Shown here: positions 50,601-63,765 of the stretch, in pieces | Numbering within the stretch: position 1 is the stretch's first letter | How the letters are laid out: each line of letters begins with the position of its first letter | Assembly (NCBI GenBank): GCA_025345505.1 | Contig: JANVCC010000076.1 | Span: forward strand, 6,187,577-6,251,576 | Direction of reading: 5' to 3' | Source: Todiramphus chloris collaris | Lineage: Eukaryota > Chordata > Aves > Coraciiformes > Alcedinidae | Length of the DNA stretch: 64,000 bases | The notes under the pieces: model-generated | Told to the model about the DNA's origin: nothing | Databases searched by the model: none | What the model saw: the letters and a program-made list of their open reading frames with translations, nothing else | Position numbers and translations under genes: made by a program

Positions 50601-51630
50601 ACATTGTTTGAAAACGTGGGGGTTTTAAAGCATTTTCTTATAGATCAACTTCTTTTTTAAGGAGACATTATGGGGAAGAGCAAACGGAATCCACTACAGT
50701 CACTTGTGATGTGACACGTCTGTGCCATACCTCATTGTACTTGTTTTTCTCACAGAACTAAACAGATCATACTTTTTTACATTCACCTTGTTGTTCCCTG
50801 CCTCTATAAACTCTGACCATGTCCTTTAAGTGCAGCTGAGTCTCTCTGGAATAAGATCTGACCATGATCTGAACTCTAGGCTAAGGTGTACTGATCATCA
50901 TGATAATGATGTCATACCAATTTCAATATGCATTTTTAACTTATCTACATAAGCTAAAGGAGGCGAGGTTATGTAAAATATGCAAGGTGTGAAGAGATAA
51001 AAAGTACAAAGGTAAGAAGGAAATAAAAATGCCAACAATTACACCAGAGCATTATGTTTTCTAAAAAAATAGAAGAAAGTCCCTTAGTTGGTCTATCACA
51101 AAGGAGTAACATTAAAACAAGCAAGAAAACTCCACTGAGTAAACATGCTTAGGAGCTGCATAGATCACACAGTGTTTGGAGAATGGCACAGATCATAGGC
51201 ATCAAGGCAATAGACCTTGATAGTCAACTTGTGAATTCATGTAGTCCCTTTTTGGATCTTGCTAAACGAAGGATTTTTGCAAGCAGCTAACCTGCTTATT
51301 TAAAGGATGAAGTGTATTTGTTTCCCTTCTGAGTTAAAGACTAGATCATTAAGGCAGTAGCAAGAATAGATCTGGGAGCACTTGAGAGAAAATAATGAAA
51401 TACTTCTTGCCAGGGAGTTATCTCAAGTTTCAACTTGATATTAGATATGATGCAGTAATAACGATTTTTCTCGCTTCTAATAGAAATTGCTGTCACAGTA
51501 TTAATTATCCTCTTGTACATGAAACAACCGTGTTTGAAATAAAAAGAAAGGCAATAAGAAGGCTTTGAATCAAGAATATTACTCATTAGTCAGCTGTAAT
51601 TCCATTTCACACAGAGAATAGTAAAATTTC
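44664..51630. other. About 7 kb of unique sequence, no gene seen
   Basis: No interspersed repeat was recognised between the two related CR1 copies. Open frames reach 116 codons (48888-49238 minus) and 97 codons (47375-47668 plus) without domain motifs. A GC-richer patch at 49740-50060 was read in all frames without a match. A direct repeat of 'agtgatcat' lies near 46125-46147. Confidence 0.55.
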
Positions 51631-52281
51631 ATGGAATCATGGAATCATAGAATTGTCAGGGTTGGAAGGGACCTTAAAGATTATCTAGCTCCAACCCCCC
51701 TGCCATGGGTAGGGACACCTTCAGCACAGGTTGCTCAGAGCCCCATCCAGTTTGGCCTTAGAAAATTCCAGGGATGGGGCTTCCACCACCTCTCTGTGCA
51801 ACCTGTTCCAGTGTCTCACCACCCTCATGGTAAAGAAATTCTTCCTAATGTCTTATCTGACTCTACCCACCTCTAGTTTTGATCCATTCCTTCTAGTCCT
51901 ACCGCTACCTGGCATCCTAAAAAGTCCCTTACCAGCTCTCTTGTAGGCTCCCTTAAGATACTGGAAGGCCACCATAAGGTCTTCTCTGAGCCTTCTCTTT
52001 TCCAGACTGAACAACCCCCAACTCTCTCAGTCTGTCCTCATAGGAGAGGTGCTCCAGACCTCTGATGGTCCTTGTGGCCCTTGTTTGGACATGCTCCAGC
52101 ACGTCCGTATCCTTTGTGTAATAGGGGCTCCAGAACTGGACGCAGTGCTCCAGGTGGGGTCTCACAAGGGTGGAGTAGAAGGGCAGAATCACCTCCCTCG
52201 ACCTGCTAGCCACGCTTCTCTTGATGCATTGCAGGATATGATTGGCCTTCTGAGCTGCAAGTGTACACTGATGGCTCATGT
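51631..52281 (-). mobile_element. CR1 LINE, minus strand, about 650 bp
   Basis: Terminal repeats (atggaatc twice, then a variant) begin at 51631, followed by the full 3' region and ORF2 C-terminus, 5'-truncated at about 52281. Sequence blocks match the copy at 43768 throughout, for example 'cttccaccacctctctgtgc' against 'cttccaccacctccctgggc'. Confidence 0.96.
51953..52279 (-). pseudogene. CR1 ORF2 C-terminal fragment
   Basis: A 108-codon open frame begins MSHQCTLAAQKANHILQCIK and contains REVILPFYSTLVRPHLEHCV, DVLEHVQTRATRTIRGLEHL and YEDRLREL. It then shifts frame: GVVQSGKEKAQ replaces the expected GLFSLEKRR block near 52020. Palm and catalytic residues are absent through 5' truncation. 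It is inactive. Confidence 0.88.
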
Positions 52282-55200
52282 AAAGCCTGAACTTGAACTT
52301 CAGTGAATATAGTATAGTTAAAAACTAAGAAGTGAATAGATACTGTGAGTTTGATATTTAGATCATGACATGAACAGAATTTTATGTATTTACACAGCTG
52401 AGTTATGGAGCATTCACATATTTCAGTACTTTACAGTTGTACATTCTTGGCAAATATGAATACATTAAATTATAACTGAAATCATATCCATATGATTAAT
52501 TTAAATACACAAGTGTACAACAAAACCACAAAATCTAATTTTTTTTTCCAGGATTTTAAATAAGTCCATCTTTATTTTGCTTACAATAGATTAGAACAAA
52601 TATTTAATGAGCAAATTTCAGGCAGAAGTGCATTCTGGAACAGACAGCTACAAAATAAATATGACATGTACTTTATTGTAAGATGATTTACAGCTTGTTA
52701 GTATTTACCCTAAATTTAAGCTTGGATACTTAAGATAATAAATTGAACATGACTGATAAAGAGGAGAGAATAGGATGGCTAAAGTGCATTTGAAAGCCCA
52801 AGTTTGTAAATAAGATATTAAACATTTGGTCAATGACCGAGACCAGAGTTATTCACAAAAATACATCCATAGACATATTTCTTCGGTCCTAATTCCACAT
52901 CTTAACTGGGAAGAATATCCCCTTCCTGCTCCAAGAAGGGACTTTGGGAAAGAAAAGAAGAATGGCATTTGAACCCGTTTTTCTGGTCATTTAATAGAGG
53001 TTATGACAAGCTGGTTCAACCCAATCCCTTCCTGCTACTTCTAGTGCTATCCAAATAACTGAAAAGTTCAGAAAAATGGTCAGGGTTCTATTTTCACCAA
53101 AAATGATACATTATTGATCAGTCTGCCAAAAAGCCAAAATTATCTCTTCAGTTTGCAAGAGAATAACCTGCAGAAAATGTCTAAGACCCTTGGGTATGTA
53201 AAAGGAATCAAATTAAATGGATGTGGAGCGTGAGGGGAGTCCAAATAATTTTCACAGGGGCTGACTGGTTTGAAGGGGAAAAATGGAACTAAGTGATCTT
53301 GTTGAAATCCAATTCACATTAGAGACTCAATCTCCAATCTCATTGCATAGCGCTTGTAGAGGGTGGTGTACTAGCAGAGCCATGGTTCAGTCAGCATTTA
53401 AACCACTCTTTTAAGCGTCTTTATTCATTTCTTTGTAGGATTACTTATAATTGCAGTGGGCCCCTTGGTCATCTGGTGGCAGCCTGCTACAGAGAGATCA
53501 AGCGTCCAATTGAATTAAGGCAAATGTGCTCTAGAAAGGGAATTAGGAAGGAGAAATTGAACAGAAAATAGATGGAATATTGTACTAATCGTGGGCATGA
53601 CTTTTCTGTGGAGGTCACTGTACTTAATTTGGTTCTACCGACTAACAACATACAGAATGCATGGGATGAATACAATAAATTGCTGTGGGAGGTGCAGTAA
53701 TTGCAGGCTCTGAACAGTGTACACTTCCAGAGGGGTCTTTGCAGGGCAGAGGGTCAAAAAGAGGTTAAGTTTAGGATTTACACAAAATAGGTTCTTGTGA
53801 CCTTGGTGCTGTCTGTGGCAGCAAGAGCACAGCTGTTAACCTGAATACGTGTCTAAAGCAAAAAGAGCTCCAGAATAAAAATTCATACAAATTCATTGAA
53901 AACAACAGCAGAACAACTTAAATTGTTTTGGTTTGTTTTTGACAAATGCAATGAAACTTCAGATTAAGAATCCTCCTCCCTTTTTTACTTGGCCTATTAG
54001 AACTAGGACCACTGCATGCTATAATGATATATGCAGTTCATCAGTGAGCAATGATTATTGCTCCGACTTACATGGGAGACCTCTGAGATTACTACCCCAG
54101 GTCATTCTTGAGAAATGCTGTGGTCAATTAAGCATTATAAAGGTCATTCTTCCTTCAGAATGACTGAAATAAAATCCTAACCTGCAACAGTCACTAATGA
54201 TGTGAATCCAAGAGGTACAAAAGCTCTTTAATGAAGAATGGAAGTGTTACTCTGAGCATCTCAATGAAATCTCATTTGCCCATTAACTTGGATCCCACAT
54301 TCTGCCTGTTTAGTCACTGCAGTTTTTGTAAATACAATTCTGCTGTCTGCTATTTTACAGGGGCCTTACACTTTATAGAGGTAGCTTAGACACCAGTAGA
54401 ATATAGATTTTAAAAACATCCATTATTATTTCTCTACAAGTGAGAAGCTTTGCCTAATTTTGGCTGACATAGCTCTACTGAACATAAGTCAATGGATTTA
54501 AGTGGGTATCAAACTCAGTACCAGCTGAGATTCATCCTCATATTGTGGTATGTAAACATACCACTCCATTTCTTTTGATTCATTAATTTTGAATTTTATT
54601 TTCATTCATTAAGTTGATATCAATTATCATGCATATTCACATCATAAATGTCTTTGTTAAAGATATTTAATGTAACCTAGAAAATTCTCAGCAACTGAGT
54701 AGCCCAACTGACAAGACTAGTTTATTTCCACGTCTTTCTGTTAGAGATTCTAATTCCTCTGATCCTAATAATTCAGAATAAGCAAAGCTTTTAGACTGCT
54801 CTGCTGTATGAATCACAATGACAGGCAGCTTGCATAGATGCTAGAGGTATTTCAGGAATCATTAATTAACAGTCTAGTTTTACATAATTTGAAATAGCAT
54901 TTAAGACAAATATACGTTGTAAACCAAATATATCCTCCTCTGTGATTTCCATTTTCATTTGATCATAACAATCAATTCATATTACTCACCTGAATCATGT
55001 ATCTTGGATATGAATTTCAGAAAATTTACAGGAGTATTTTACAGCAAACAATCATTCACTTAAACCAAAATAAAGTCTCTCGTGAAAGGAGAAATGAACC
55101 AGTCAATTAACAGGTGTGCATAGCCAGATAATTTGAAATGGGACATAATTATTACAAAGCATTTTGGAGAACAGTACAAAATAAATAAAAAGAATAAAAT

Positions 55201-55406
55201 TACTATATTAGAACCATTCTGTTAGTAATGTGATCTCAAACCTGTGGTTACAGAGGGAAATTATTTTAGATTGGTCTAGGTTTTATAATATATGTGTATT
55301 TCACAGTGGACTGTAAACATGACATGCATAATTAGAGAAAGAGAGGGAAACAAATTGACAAAGTAGTGAACCATGTCACAGCTCAGTGTTAGAAGCTGTT
55401 CTCTGT

Positions 55407-55431
55407 CTGCAGTAAAACCTGTTTACTGCAG
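55407..55431. repeat. Perfect 10-bp stem with 5-nt loop
   Basis: CTGCAGTAAA (55407-55416) and TTTACTGCAG (55422-55431) are exact reverse complements separated by ACCTG. A third partial copy, CTGCAGTA, follows at 55432-55439. A transcript from either strand could fold here. No terminator or RNA gene is implied, since this is eukaryotic DNA without other RNA-gene signals. Confidence 0.85.
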
Positions 55432-57340
55432 CTGCAGTACTGTATTCCATTTCTGTACATTTTATGCTATAGAGGTAGTCAGAGTAAAGGAGTTAAGGGA
55501 GAGTTATAAAAGCCAACATGGTGAAGAAGGCAATGGACTGTAACTATACACAAAGAAAACATTGTGGGCAGTGTTAAAAGCCAAATTGTTAACACTTAAG
55601 TGGAAGCATAATTAGCATAGTGAAATATAAGTGAATAGAGATTGAAATAATAGATTGAAATAAAAGCTTGGAATAGAGGTTGAAATTAAGACAAGGAAAA
55701 TACAGTCTTTGCTAAAAATATTCTGCTAGAAGTCAGATGGATCTATAGAATAGTCTCGCATAAGAAATACTAGAAAACCCCAAACCTGGGCTGGTCACAA
55801 TGGGTTGCATGTGACAATAAATGGCTGTACAGAAAGAGTGACAAATTAGATGTCCTTCTATCACTGGAGCCCATTTTCTCTTCCAATGTCCGTGAGCTGA
55901 ACCCCCTGCAGACACATCTCTAAAAACACAGAAGGAAATGGAAGATAGTTGAGCTCAAATATTTGGAATTTTTTTTTTTTTCCCCTGCTCTTCTGTTTCT
56001 CTGTCTTTGCACAAATATACTGCAGGATAATTAAAAATCACTGAAAGCACAGTGACTACTAATACAATTAGACTGAATAGGTCTGACTTAAAGCTATATT
56101 AGGCTAAAAGAGTAGTAGGAGTTGTGGGGAGCTGATCTTGACAAATCCTTCAGTCAGAGACTATCTTTGTAGCTGTAAGCCAGCTGTGCTACCTTTGGTA
56201 GTTGTGCTTATGCTCAGCAACTCTGAGCTGACTTGCATTTGCACTGCTGGACCTAATTTGCTTTTGGCTCTTGCACTTCAATTCACTAGACCCAAATTCA
56301 GGGACACTGTCTACCTCACATGGGTCTCCTTGGTGACTTCTGGGCTCCTCTGAAACTTGCTCCTCCATAGCATTCACAACCTACGATCTGCATGTACAGC
56401 CTGTGTTGATGGCACTGTGGTGCTCCCCCCTGCTAGTGAGATCTCTGAGGGCCAAGGGGTTTGTTGCAGGCTTAGCTTTCTGGTGGAAGTCAAGTGCAGG
56501 AGGGGATAAAGGCACCAAAAGCATTGCTAATGTCCCAGCAGGCAGAGAAGCAGCTGCAGTTTGTCCAGTCTGTTTTGCCTGAAATTATTGTTTTGGGAGG
56601 AGCAAAATTAATGTATGAAAATTACTCATCTCTGGTGCTTTGTCTTGATGTCTGCTTCAACAGCTCACACACAACCTTGAAGATGATTCCCCTATGCCTG
56701 AAGAATTCATTAGCTTCTGGACTGTGGCTATTTTTATGTGGAGAATCATACTGAGATAGCAAAATTCATCATTAAGGGTATCATAATAAAGTGGTGAATT
56801 CTTAAAAGTTGTTTTCCTCTATACTGCTGTAACAATCATGGAAGTTGTTGCTAAACATGGAAAGATGTTCTTTCAAAACATGGGTTCACATATTTAGTCT
56901 GCTGCCCACTCCTGGGAACTATAACTGTAAATAGAAAAAGGTATTATTTCCTTACAGCATAAATCTTGTGAGCATTCACAGACGTGTCATGGTTTGTGAA
57001 TACATAGGCTATACTGGTTTCATGAAAGTTCTTGTGCTTTCAAAAAAATAGTCATTTTTGCTTTCAACTTGGTCAGGTTTAGATACCACAAAAGCCCCGG
57101 CAGTAGGGGATAAACACTTACACTGTGGGCAGTGCTCCAAATACACTGCTGCTCTTGGTCATTTACTTGGACAAAACTGGGTAAAGCTCTTCAAGCAAGC
57201 ACTCATTTCCTGCAAGGCAGCTGTGGAGCCTGCATTCAGATAATTAACTATAAATGGAGGATTTTGTATAATTTCCTGGACTTCATTGCCTTAAATTTCC
57301 TCTAATTATTATAACATCATCTGTGCTTCATAACTTCTTT

Positions 57341-57407
57341 GATGTCCTCATGAAATTTTTCTAACAGGACTCTTCTCTGATGTCACTATGAAATTGTTCT
57401 AACAGAA
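57341..57407. repeat. Imperfect tandem duplication, 38-bp period
   Basis: Two 29-bp segments, 57341-57369 and 57379-57407, share 24 of 29 bases ('gatgtc', 'tgaaatt' and 'ttctaacag' blocks). Confidence 0.75.
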
Positions 57408-59451
57408 GTGGGCTAAGTCAGGACAGCTGGATAACCATGTAGTTGCACATCCCGAGAGAAAAAAAATAGTTTGGAAAGCGTTTCCCAAAGCCCGTGTTTC
57501 CAATCACTTTAACAAATAACTCATTTGCATATCCTTCTGCTTTTATCTATCGCTGTTTTTTATTGTATCCTGAATTAATCCCTCCTTTCCACTGTGTTTC
57601 GCTTAAGTATCAATTCCCTCATCTCTTGTCCTAACTGTTAGATTGCCTCTCTAAGGCCCTGTGTGATGTGAAAGCTGCAGCTGCATATGGCCTCTCTTCA
57701 CAGGGCTGCTGACACAAACACAACATATGGTCAAACAGAATGAAAGTGCAGTATGTCCAGAAGAGCATGTATTAGGGAGAGCTAGTAATCTGTTATTCCT
57801 TCAGGAGAGAGACAAAACCTCTTGCCATAGTTCTTTTTTAGCCTACAGTGAAGGTATAAGCAGTAAGAAAACCCAAGCTCACATGCATTTTACATACTGC
57901 AATGGAAAGCATGACTGCAAAGTAGCATCTCCACCTGAATTCCAAATAATGTCAGGATATATTTGGTTCCTAAATAGGATAATCACAGTTTCTCAATAAA
58001 TAACTTTGGTATCATCTGAGAAAAGCTATAGTACTACACTCATTTCCCATCAGGAAAACAATTCAGCAATACAGACATAAGACAGGGGTCATTCTTCCCC
58101 TTAAATCTTCTCCCTTAGAAGCAAGTAGCAAGAAAAAAAACTGGAAGGTTCCTCCTCCGAACCAGAAGATAAGAATGAAGAAAGGCCTTCTTGAGCTTGA
58201 GAACTTTAAAGAAATAAAGAAGAGATCTGTCTCCATCTCCTCCAAGAATGCATGAATGTGGAATTCAAAATATTCAAGCGAAACAAAGATAATCAAAAGA
58301 GGTTCTGTTAGAAATAATTTCCCAGAAAACCAGAGAGAAAGTGATGTTCCCAAATTCCTGTTTGCAACCCTGCTCAGATAAATTTTGCATCCTCATCCTC
58401 TGCTCCCACTATCTGAATGACACATGTCACAGGTAGCAGAGATAGAGGAACCCTAGTTGCCCACCTGGCAGTAGTCAAGAGAAAATGGAACAACTTGATT
58501 TGGTTCCAGGGTTGTCTGAGGTGTCCATCACTTGTAAGTATTTTCATTCAGAATACATCTGTTTAGGTCCTAGTAATCCATCCTCAGAGATATTTTTAAT
58601 GAAATCCTAGTCTTCACACGTGTTGGCAGAATTAAGCCACACTCAAGGCTTTTATAAATCTTCTGGTGACTGATGTAAGAAATATTTTTAAATCTCTCTC
58701 TATGTCTGCCCTAATAGAGAGGTACTTGCACATGGGGCTGTTCCACATACCACACTACAGGAGTACCAAATAAAATACACACATGAGCTTTTCTGGAAAT
58801 GAGTAGCAAACTAACAAAAAAATAGTATTAACACATTTTCTGTGAATTGATTCCAGCAATAAGGAAGTAAACTGGCTGCCTGGCTTTAGCTGGGAGCTAA
58901 AAAAGGAAAGTTTTGTAAACATTCATTTACAGGATTTTTACTTATCCCAGTGATAAGTTTGATGTTGCTGTTCCTCACATCCTAGCACACTGCTGAATGG
59001 GGCAGTAATCTTTTCCAAAGCATATTAATAAAATCTTTTGAAGGTACATAAGCAACAGGACACACAAACCTGTATGTCCTTCAGATAATATAAGGCATAG
59101 TTTAAAAACTGACTGGAAACCAGATGCTGCTACTTTGTAGTTTGTCTTAAAGTTTAATGAAAGACTAACATTTGAAGTTAATACCTTTCTGGATAGACTA
59201 CTTTTCTACAAAAAGAATGTCAGTGTTTCTAAAGAAGATTCTACATGGCATAATCCAAACTCTGTACACACCTACCCCCTGGATATTTGTGCAGTATATT
59301 GCCTACACCAAAATAAAAGTAGCCTAACAGAGTGCATATATCCTTCGCAGAGTATTTAAATCTGTGATGTTTGACATATGCAATACAGATAGAATTCACA
59401 GGATTGTACCTGTAGGGAGCACCTCTTTTCCTCCTTCTTTTATTACATAGG

Positions 59452-59471
59452 TTTTTTTTTTTTTTTTTTTT
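59452..59471. repeat. Poly(T) run, 20 nt
   Basis: Uninterrupted T from 59452 to 59471. The sequence on its minus-strand 5' side shows no coding or SINE-like body. Confidence 0.9.
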
Positions 59472-62193
59472 AATAGCAAATTAGTAGGTGACATTTTTCT
59501 TCCATAACATTTCTTAAGCTGATTAATTCTGAGAACTAATTCCAGTAAAGGTATCAAACCAGGCTATATTAAGTGATGAGGATTACACTAATTCTTCTGC
59601 ATCATCTCGATAAACAATCTTTCAGTGACAAATGAGAGGAATTTAATTTCTACCAACTATGGCCTGAATTCCTTCAGAGTTTTATAACCTACTGAAAAAG
59701 GTCTTGAATGCAGATATATTAAGCTGACATCAGTGACTGAAGCAATCAAAGTAACTTCTACCTGAGTACCACCTGCAAGCAGTATGTGCGTTGGTTGTAC
59801 TATATGCACAAATAACAATAAATCTATTGGGATACTTTAGAAGAATCTTGATACTCCTTTCTCATGGATGTGGTCTCCAGTCCCACTCTCAAAGTGCCTA
59901 GCATCTCACAGGATCTGCATCTTTCTTAGGCCGTGATTCATGCTGAACTCCCATCTGACTGGGAAAAATGACATGGAACAAATTTCATGCAGCAGGAAAT
60001 AATGATGTTTTCCAACAGACAGACAAGGCTGAGAAAGACCATCTCAGTCAACATAAACCCTTTTAACTTGATTTTACAAAAATATTGCACTGCAGTTATG
60101 ATCAATTACCCAACTGGAAAAAGGACAGCAAAAAAAAAATCCTAGCTCCATAAATTTGATATGATAATAACGATAAAGTAGAATATAATATGAATGTGTT
60201 TCATTTCTCTGTAACACATCCAAGTCTTATTACTTTCACTGATATATCTTCAAGTATGTCTTTGCCTTGTAACATCCACTATATATATAATGTATTCATA
60301 CGCAGAAGATTCTTCACAGTGCTGGGCTACACAATGTATGCATATTTAGCTTCTGCAGTCCAGTGCATTAAAATAATTTTTTCTCCATGACTAATATATA
60401 CATGAGGCATTTCAGACTAACCTCGCTAATCTTCTTATCCATTGTCATTCATAATAGGCGGATCTTCAAATCCTTTGGAAGGACAATATCAAACATTTTG
60501 TCTATAATACTAGCCCTTTTATTTGAAACTGAGTTGTCTGGGGATGTTTCCCTTTTCAGGAATAAAACCTGAGAATCCTGATTTGTATTTTTCTACTGAG
60601 AATAGCTTAATAATGAAAAATGCAGATGAAAGATACGGCTAGACATAATAAATTGAAGAGTAGAAGTGTGTATACAGATTTCAGCTAAGGAGCCAAGCCA
60701 TAATACTGTGCTACCACTAACTGATTTCTCACCACAAAGAATATAAATTAAAAATTAGTTGTTAGGAAGTTAATCTAAATAGCTAGTTGCATGTAATCCT
60801 TCATTTCTTGCCTATATTGCTTGTCCAGTCCATCCTGTATCTTTTAATATTTATATTACAAAATTGGTTAAATACATCAGCTGTTATGGAGTGAGTTTTC
60901 ATACTCTGTAATGGAATATGAATGGCTGTACTTCCACTTGCAAAGTTGCTTATAGTCTTCATTGCCTTGTACTCTCAGTTCTAACTCTGAATGTATTCAG
61001 GACATTTCTTTCATTTGTTTCAAGCCTTAATCATAATTTCAAATCTTTTCCTTCTTCACCCCCCCTCCTCAGTTGTCTGGAGTGTCTTTTCTAGAGGAAT
61101 TATGGCATTACTTAAATGTATTAAAATGCATTACTGAATTACCTTTATGATAATTATTATGAAAATACATAGGCTGAGAATAACAAAGTTAACACTGATT
61201 TCAGAAGGCTGTCAGGATTTGACAAGGCTAGATCACTCCTACAAGCTATCTATTAAATGAAAACTATTTCTATAGCTAATATTCATTAATTTTTTTTTCA
61301 TTTATGTCATATACTCTGTGAAGCAGTTGCCATAGCTGCTTATATAATGAGCACAAAAGAGAGTCTTGCATTTAAACTAGGGCTTAAATAAATGCAATCC
61401 TGCATGAAATCTCAGCTATGACACAGTATAAAAAGTCAACGACATTAAGCAGAACTGGAGACTCCCCTCCTTTTCAAATATTGCTGAACCAGAGGTTTTG
61501 CACAATGGGTTTTATCTAAATTAACTTTGTTTCACACTCAATTTGTTGTGCATAGTTTACCCTGCCTTTCATGCCAATTAACTTTCCAGAAATGCTTGGT
61601 GTGCAAAATAAGGACGATCTAAATGAATTAAATAGGAACTTAATTGTAGAATGTGATAATAGCTGCTTTGCAGTTTACATAGCAGTCTCCGTTAATGTAT
61701 ATAAGTTTTAATAAGTTGCATTTTTAATGTATTCACCTCAAAACCATCTGGGAAGTCAAAGTAGGTATCTACTTCAAAAGCCTGAAATTGCTTCTCTTGT
61801 TATACTAAAGAGGAAAATAGATATATACCTGGTAAGCCAGCAAAGATGCTAAACTTACCACTTTGAGAAGTTGCATGATGCCAACCGAGAACAAAATCTC
61901 TTGTGATAGTCAATTGTCTTGTCTGTTCATTATTAGTAAATGCCAATTAGCAGATTGTCCGTTCCCTTTAGGTGCATTATGAACACAATTGAGTATCATT
62001 AACTTGCCATGACTGTAATAACCACAGAGGCAAACAGATATATTTTTCAAATGCCAACCTAAATATTAGTAGGCATTTTCAACTGGTCAGAACACCAGTC
62101 CAGCAGCCAGAATTATTTATTGGAGGTTTATGTCTGGCTCCTCCACAGACTTCATCTGGTCATTTCTGAAATTCCCCACCATTAAAGCAAGGA

Positions 62194-62240
62194 ACATATA
62201 TATACATGTACATACACATATCTATATATATATAGATATA
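62194..62240. repeat. TA-rich low-complexity tract
   Basis: 'atatata', 'catacaca' and 'tatatatatata' runs with a central near-palindrome (tctatatatatatataga at about 62221-62236). Confidence 0.85.
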
Positions 62241-63584
62241 AAAAATGGATTTTCACAAGCATTAGTTAATTGTGAAAGATTATTAATATCTGTGGGTGGA
62301 AATTTTTGTATAGGTCTTGAGAAAGTGGAAAACTGCAGAAATTACCTTAATCTCTGATCTTCGTGCACAGTTTGTGATTACTACGAATTTAGCTGACCTA
62401 GAATAGCAGTATGTATCCAGGTGTGAGCTCTTTGCCTGCATTTATATATGAATATCATTCACTCTCCTAAGCACTATTCTTATTGTCTGCACCTACAAAG
62501 TGAGACTGTTACACCCAATGTGAGCATCACCTTTGAGATCCTACAAATTAGCTGTGAATCACCAGGCTGGAGCGAGCCCCCTCCATTTGTTCATTTGTCT
62601 TGAGCTCTAGTAGTGCAGGACAGCTCAGGAGAAGTATGAATTCCTCCCTGTCAGAAAGCAAAGTCTGCTGTCTTGTCAAAAAAGTACTAACCGTCTGCTC
62701 TTGAGAATACAGAATTTCCAAGATCAGTTATCAGTCATCTGTTGTGGTAGTTATTTGCTAGCATTTTGCATGCCTTTAAAGAAGTTGAAGTGATCTCATA
62801 ATGGTCAGATGCTAATGTATTTTGTGAAGTTTACAACAGGATAACATATGATGTTGCTTTGTTCAACTGACAAAGCTGAGGCACTCTCTTACTATTTCTA
62901 GGTTATGAGAATGTATGTGTAGTGTACTGGTGATGAATGTGGCATAAGCATTAAAGAGAGAAATGTAGAAAGACAGAATAAGGCAGACAGATGTTTTCTC
63001 CCTAGTCCATATTGTAACCAGTCTCGAACATTAGTAAACAACAGGAAAACCTGACAGTTATTGAAATGAGGAGATGACAGAAGTAATGTTTTTGTCTCTT
63101 CTTTCAAAAAATGGAATGAAGCACTCTAAATTCACCTGGGTTCTGAAATGCACCATCTGTGAATATAACCTGCAGAGAGGTCTCAAGTATGTATTAATAT
63201 GTGGTTATGTGTTACATAAAGTGTGTGTGTAATACAGAGAATGTAGCCGTGACTGTGTATTCATCAATTGTAGAGCACTCTAAGAAGTATATCTCCTGGC
63301 CACTTCTGGACCAAAAAGCCCTGGAAGATGGCCATTGTGGACATCTATTCGAAAAGACTGTGACTACAAAATGAAAATTAGCAGTCTTAAACTTTTCTGG
63401 AAATTCTTCAAGAGAAGTTTTAAATGCTCTGTGGAGAGGTATCCCACATTTTCTCCTGGAGACAGAAGAATGACTTTGGTGTAAATTAGAAGTGCTGGGA
63501 ACAACTGTGTCATCTGTCTTGCTGCTGCACCTTTTTTTGTCTGCCTTCTCTACCACTTGGAAGGGAGGGCAAGCAGCTCTTCTT

Positions 63585-63765
63585 CACAGAATCACAGAAC
63601 TACTGAGGCTGGAAAAGACCTCTGAGATCATCAAGTACAGCCTGTGACCCAACACCCCACATCAGCTAGACCATGACACTAAGTGCTATATCTAGCCTTT
63701 CTTTAAACACATCCAGGGATGGTGACTCCACCACCTCCCTGGTCTTGACCACCCTCCTTTGCTTG
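63585..63765 (-). mobile_element. CR1 LINE 3' fragment, minus strand
   Basis: Terminal repeats (cacagaat, cacagaac) start at 63585, followed by 'aggctggaaaagacctctga' and the block 'aaacacatccagggatggtg' shared with the copy at 871-1289. After 'cctccctgg' about 20 bases of the usual CR1 text are missing before 'tgaccaccct', and similarity fades by about 63765. Confidence 0.87.

Larger units (their letters stand above)
52282..63584. other. About 11 kb of unique AT-rich sequence
   Basis: No CR1, LTR or exon was recognised on either strand. Open frames reach 96 codons (58063-58353 minus), 90 codons (57727-57999 plus) and 114 codons (63212-63556 minus), none with a motif. Small structures present are a perfect hairpin (55407-55431), a tandem duplication (57341-57407), a 20-T run (59452-59471) and a TA-rich tract (62194-62240). 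The lack of interspersed repeats over 11 kb is the longest such gap in the second half of the window. Confidence 0.55.
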
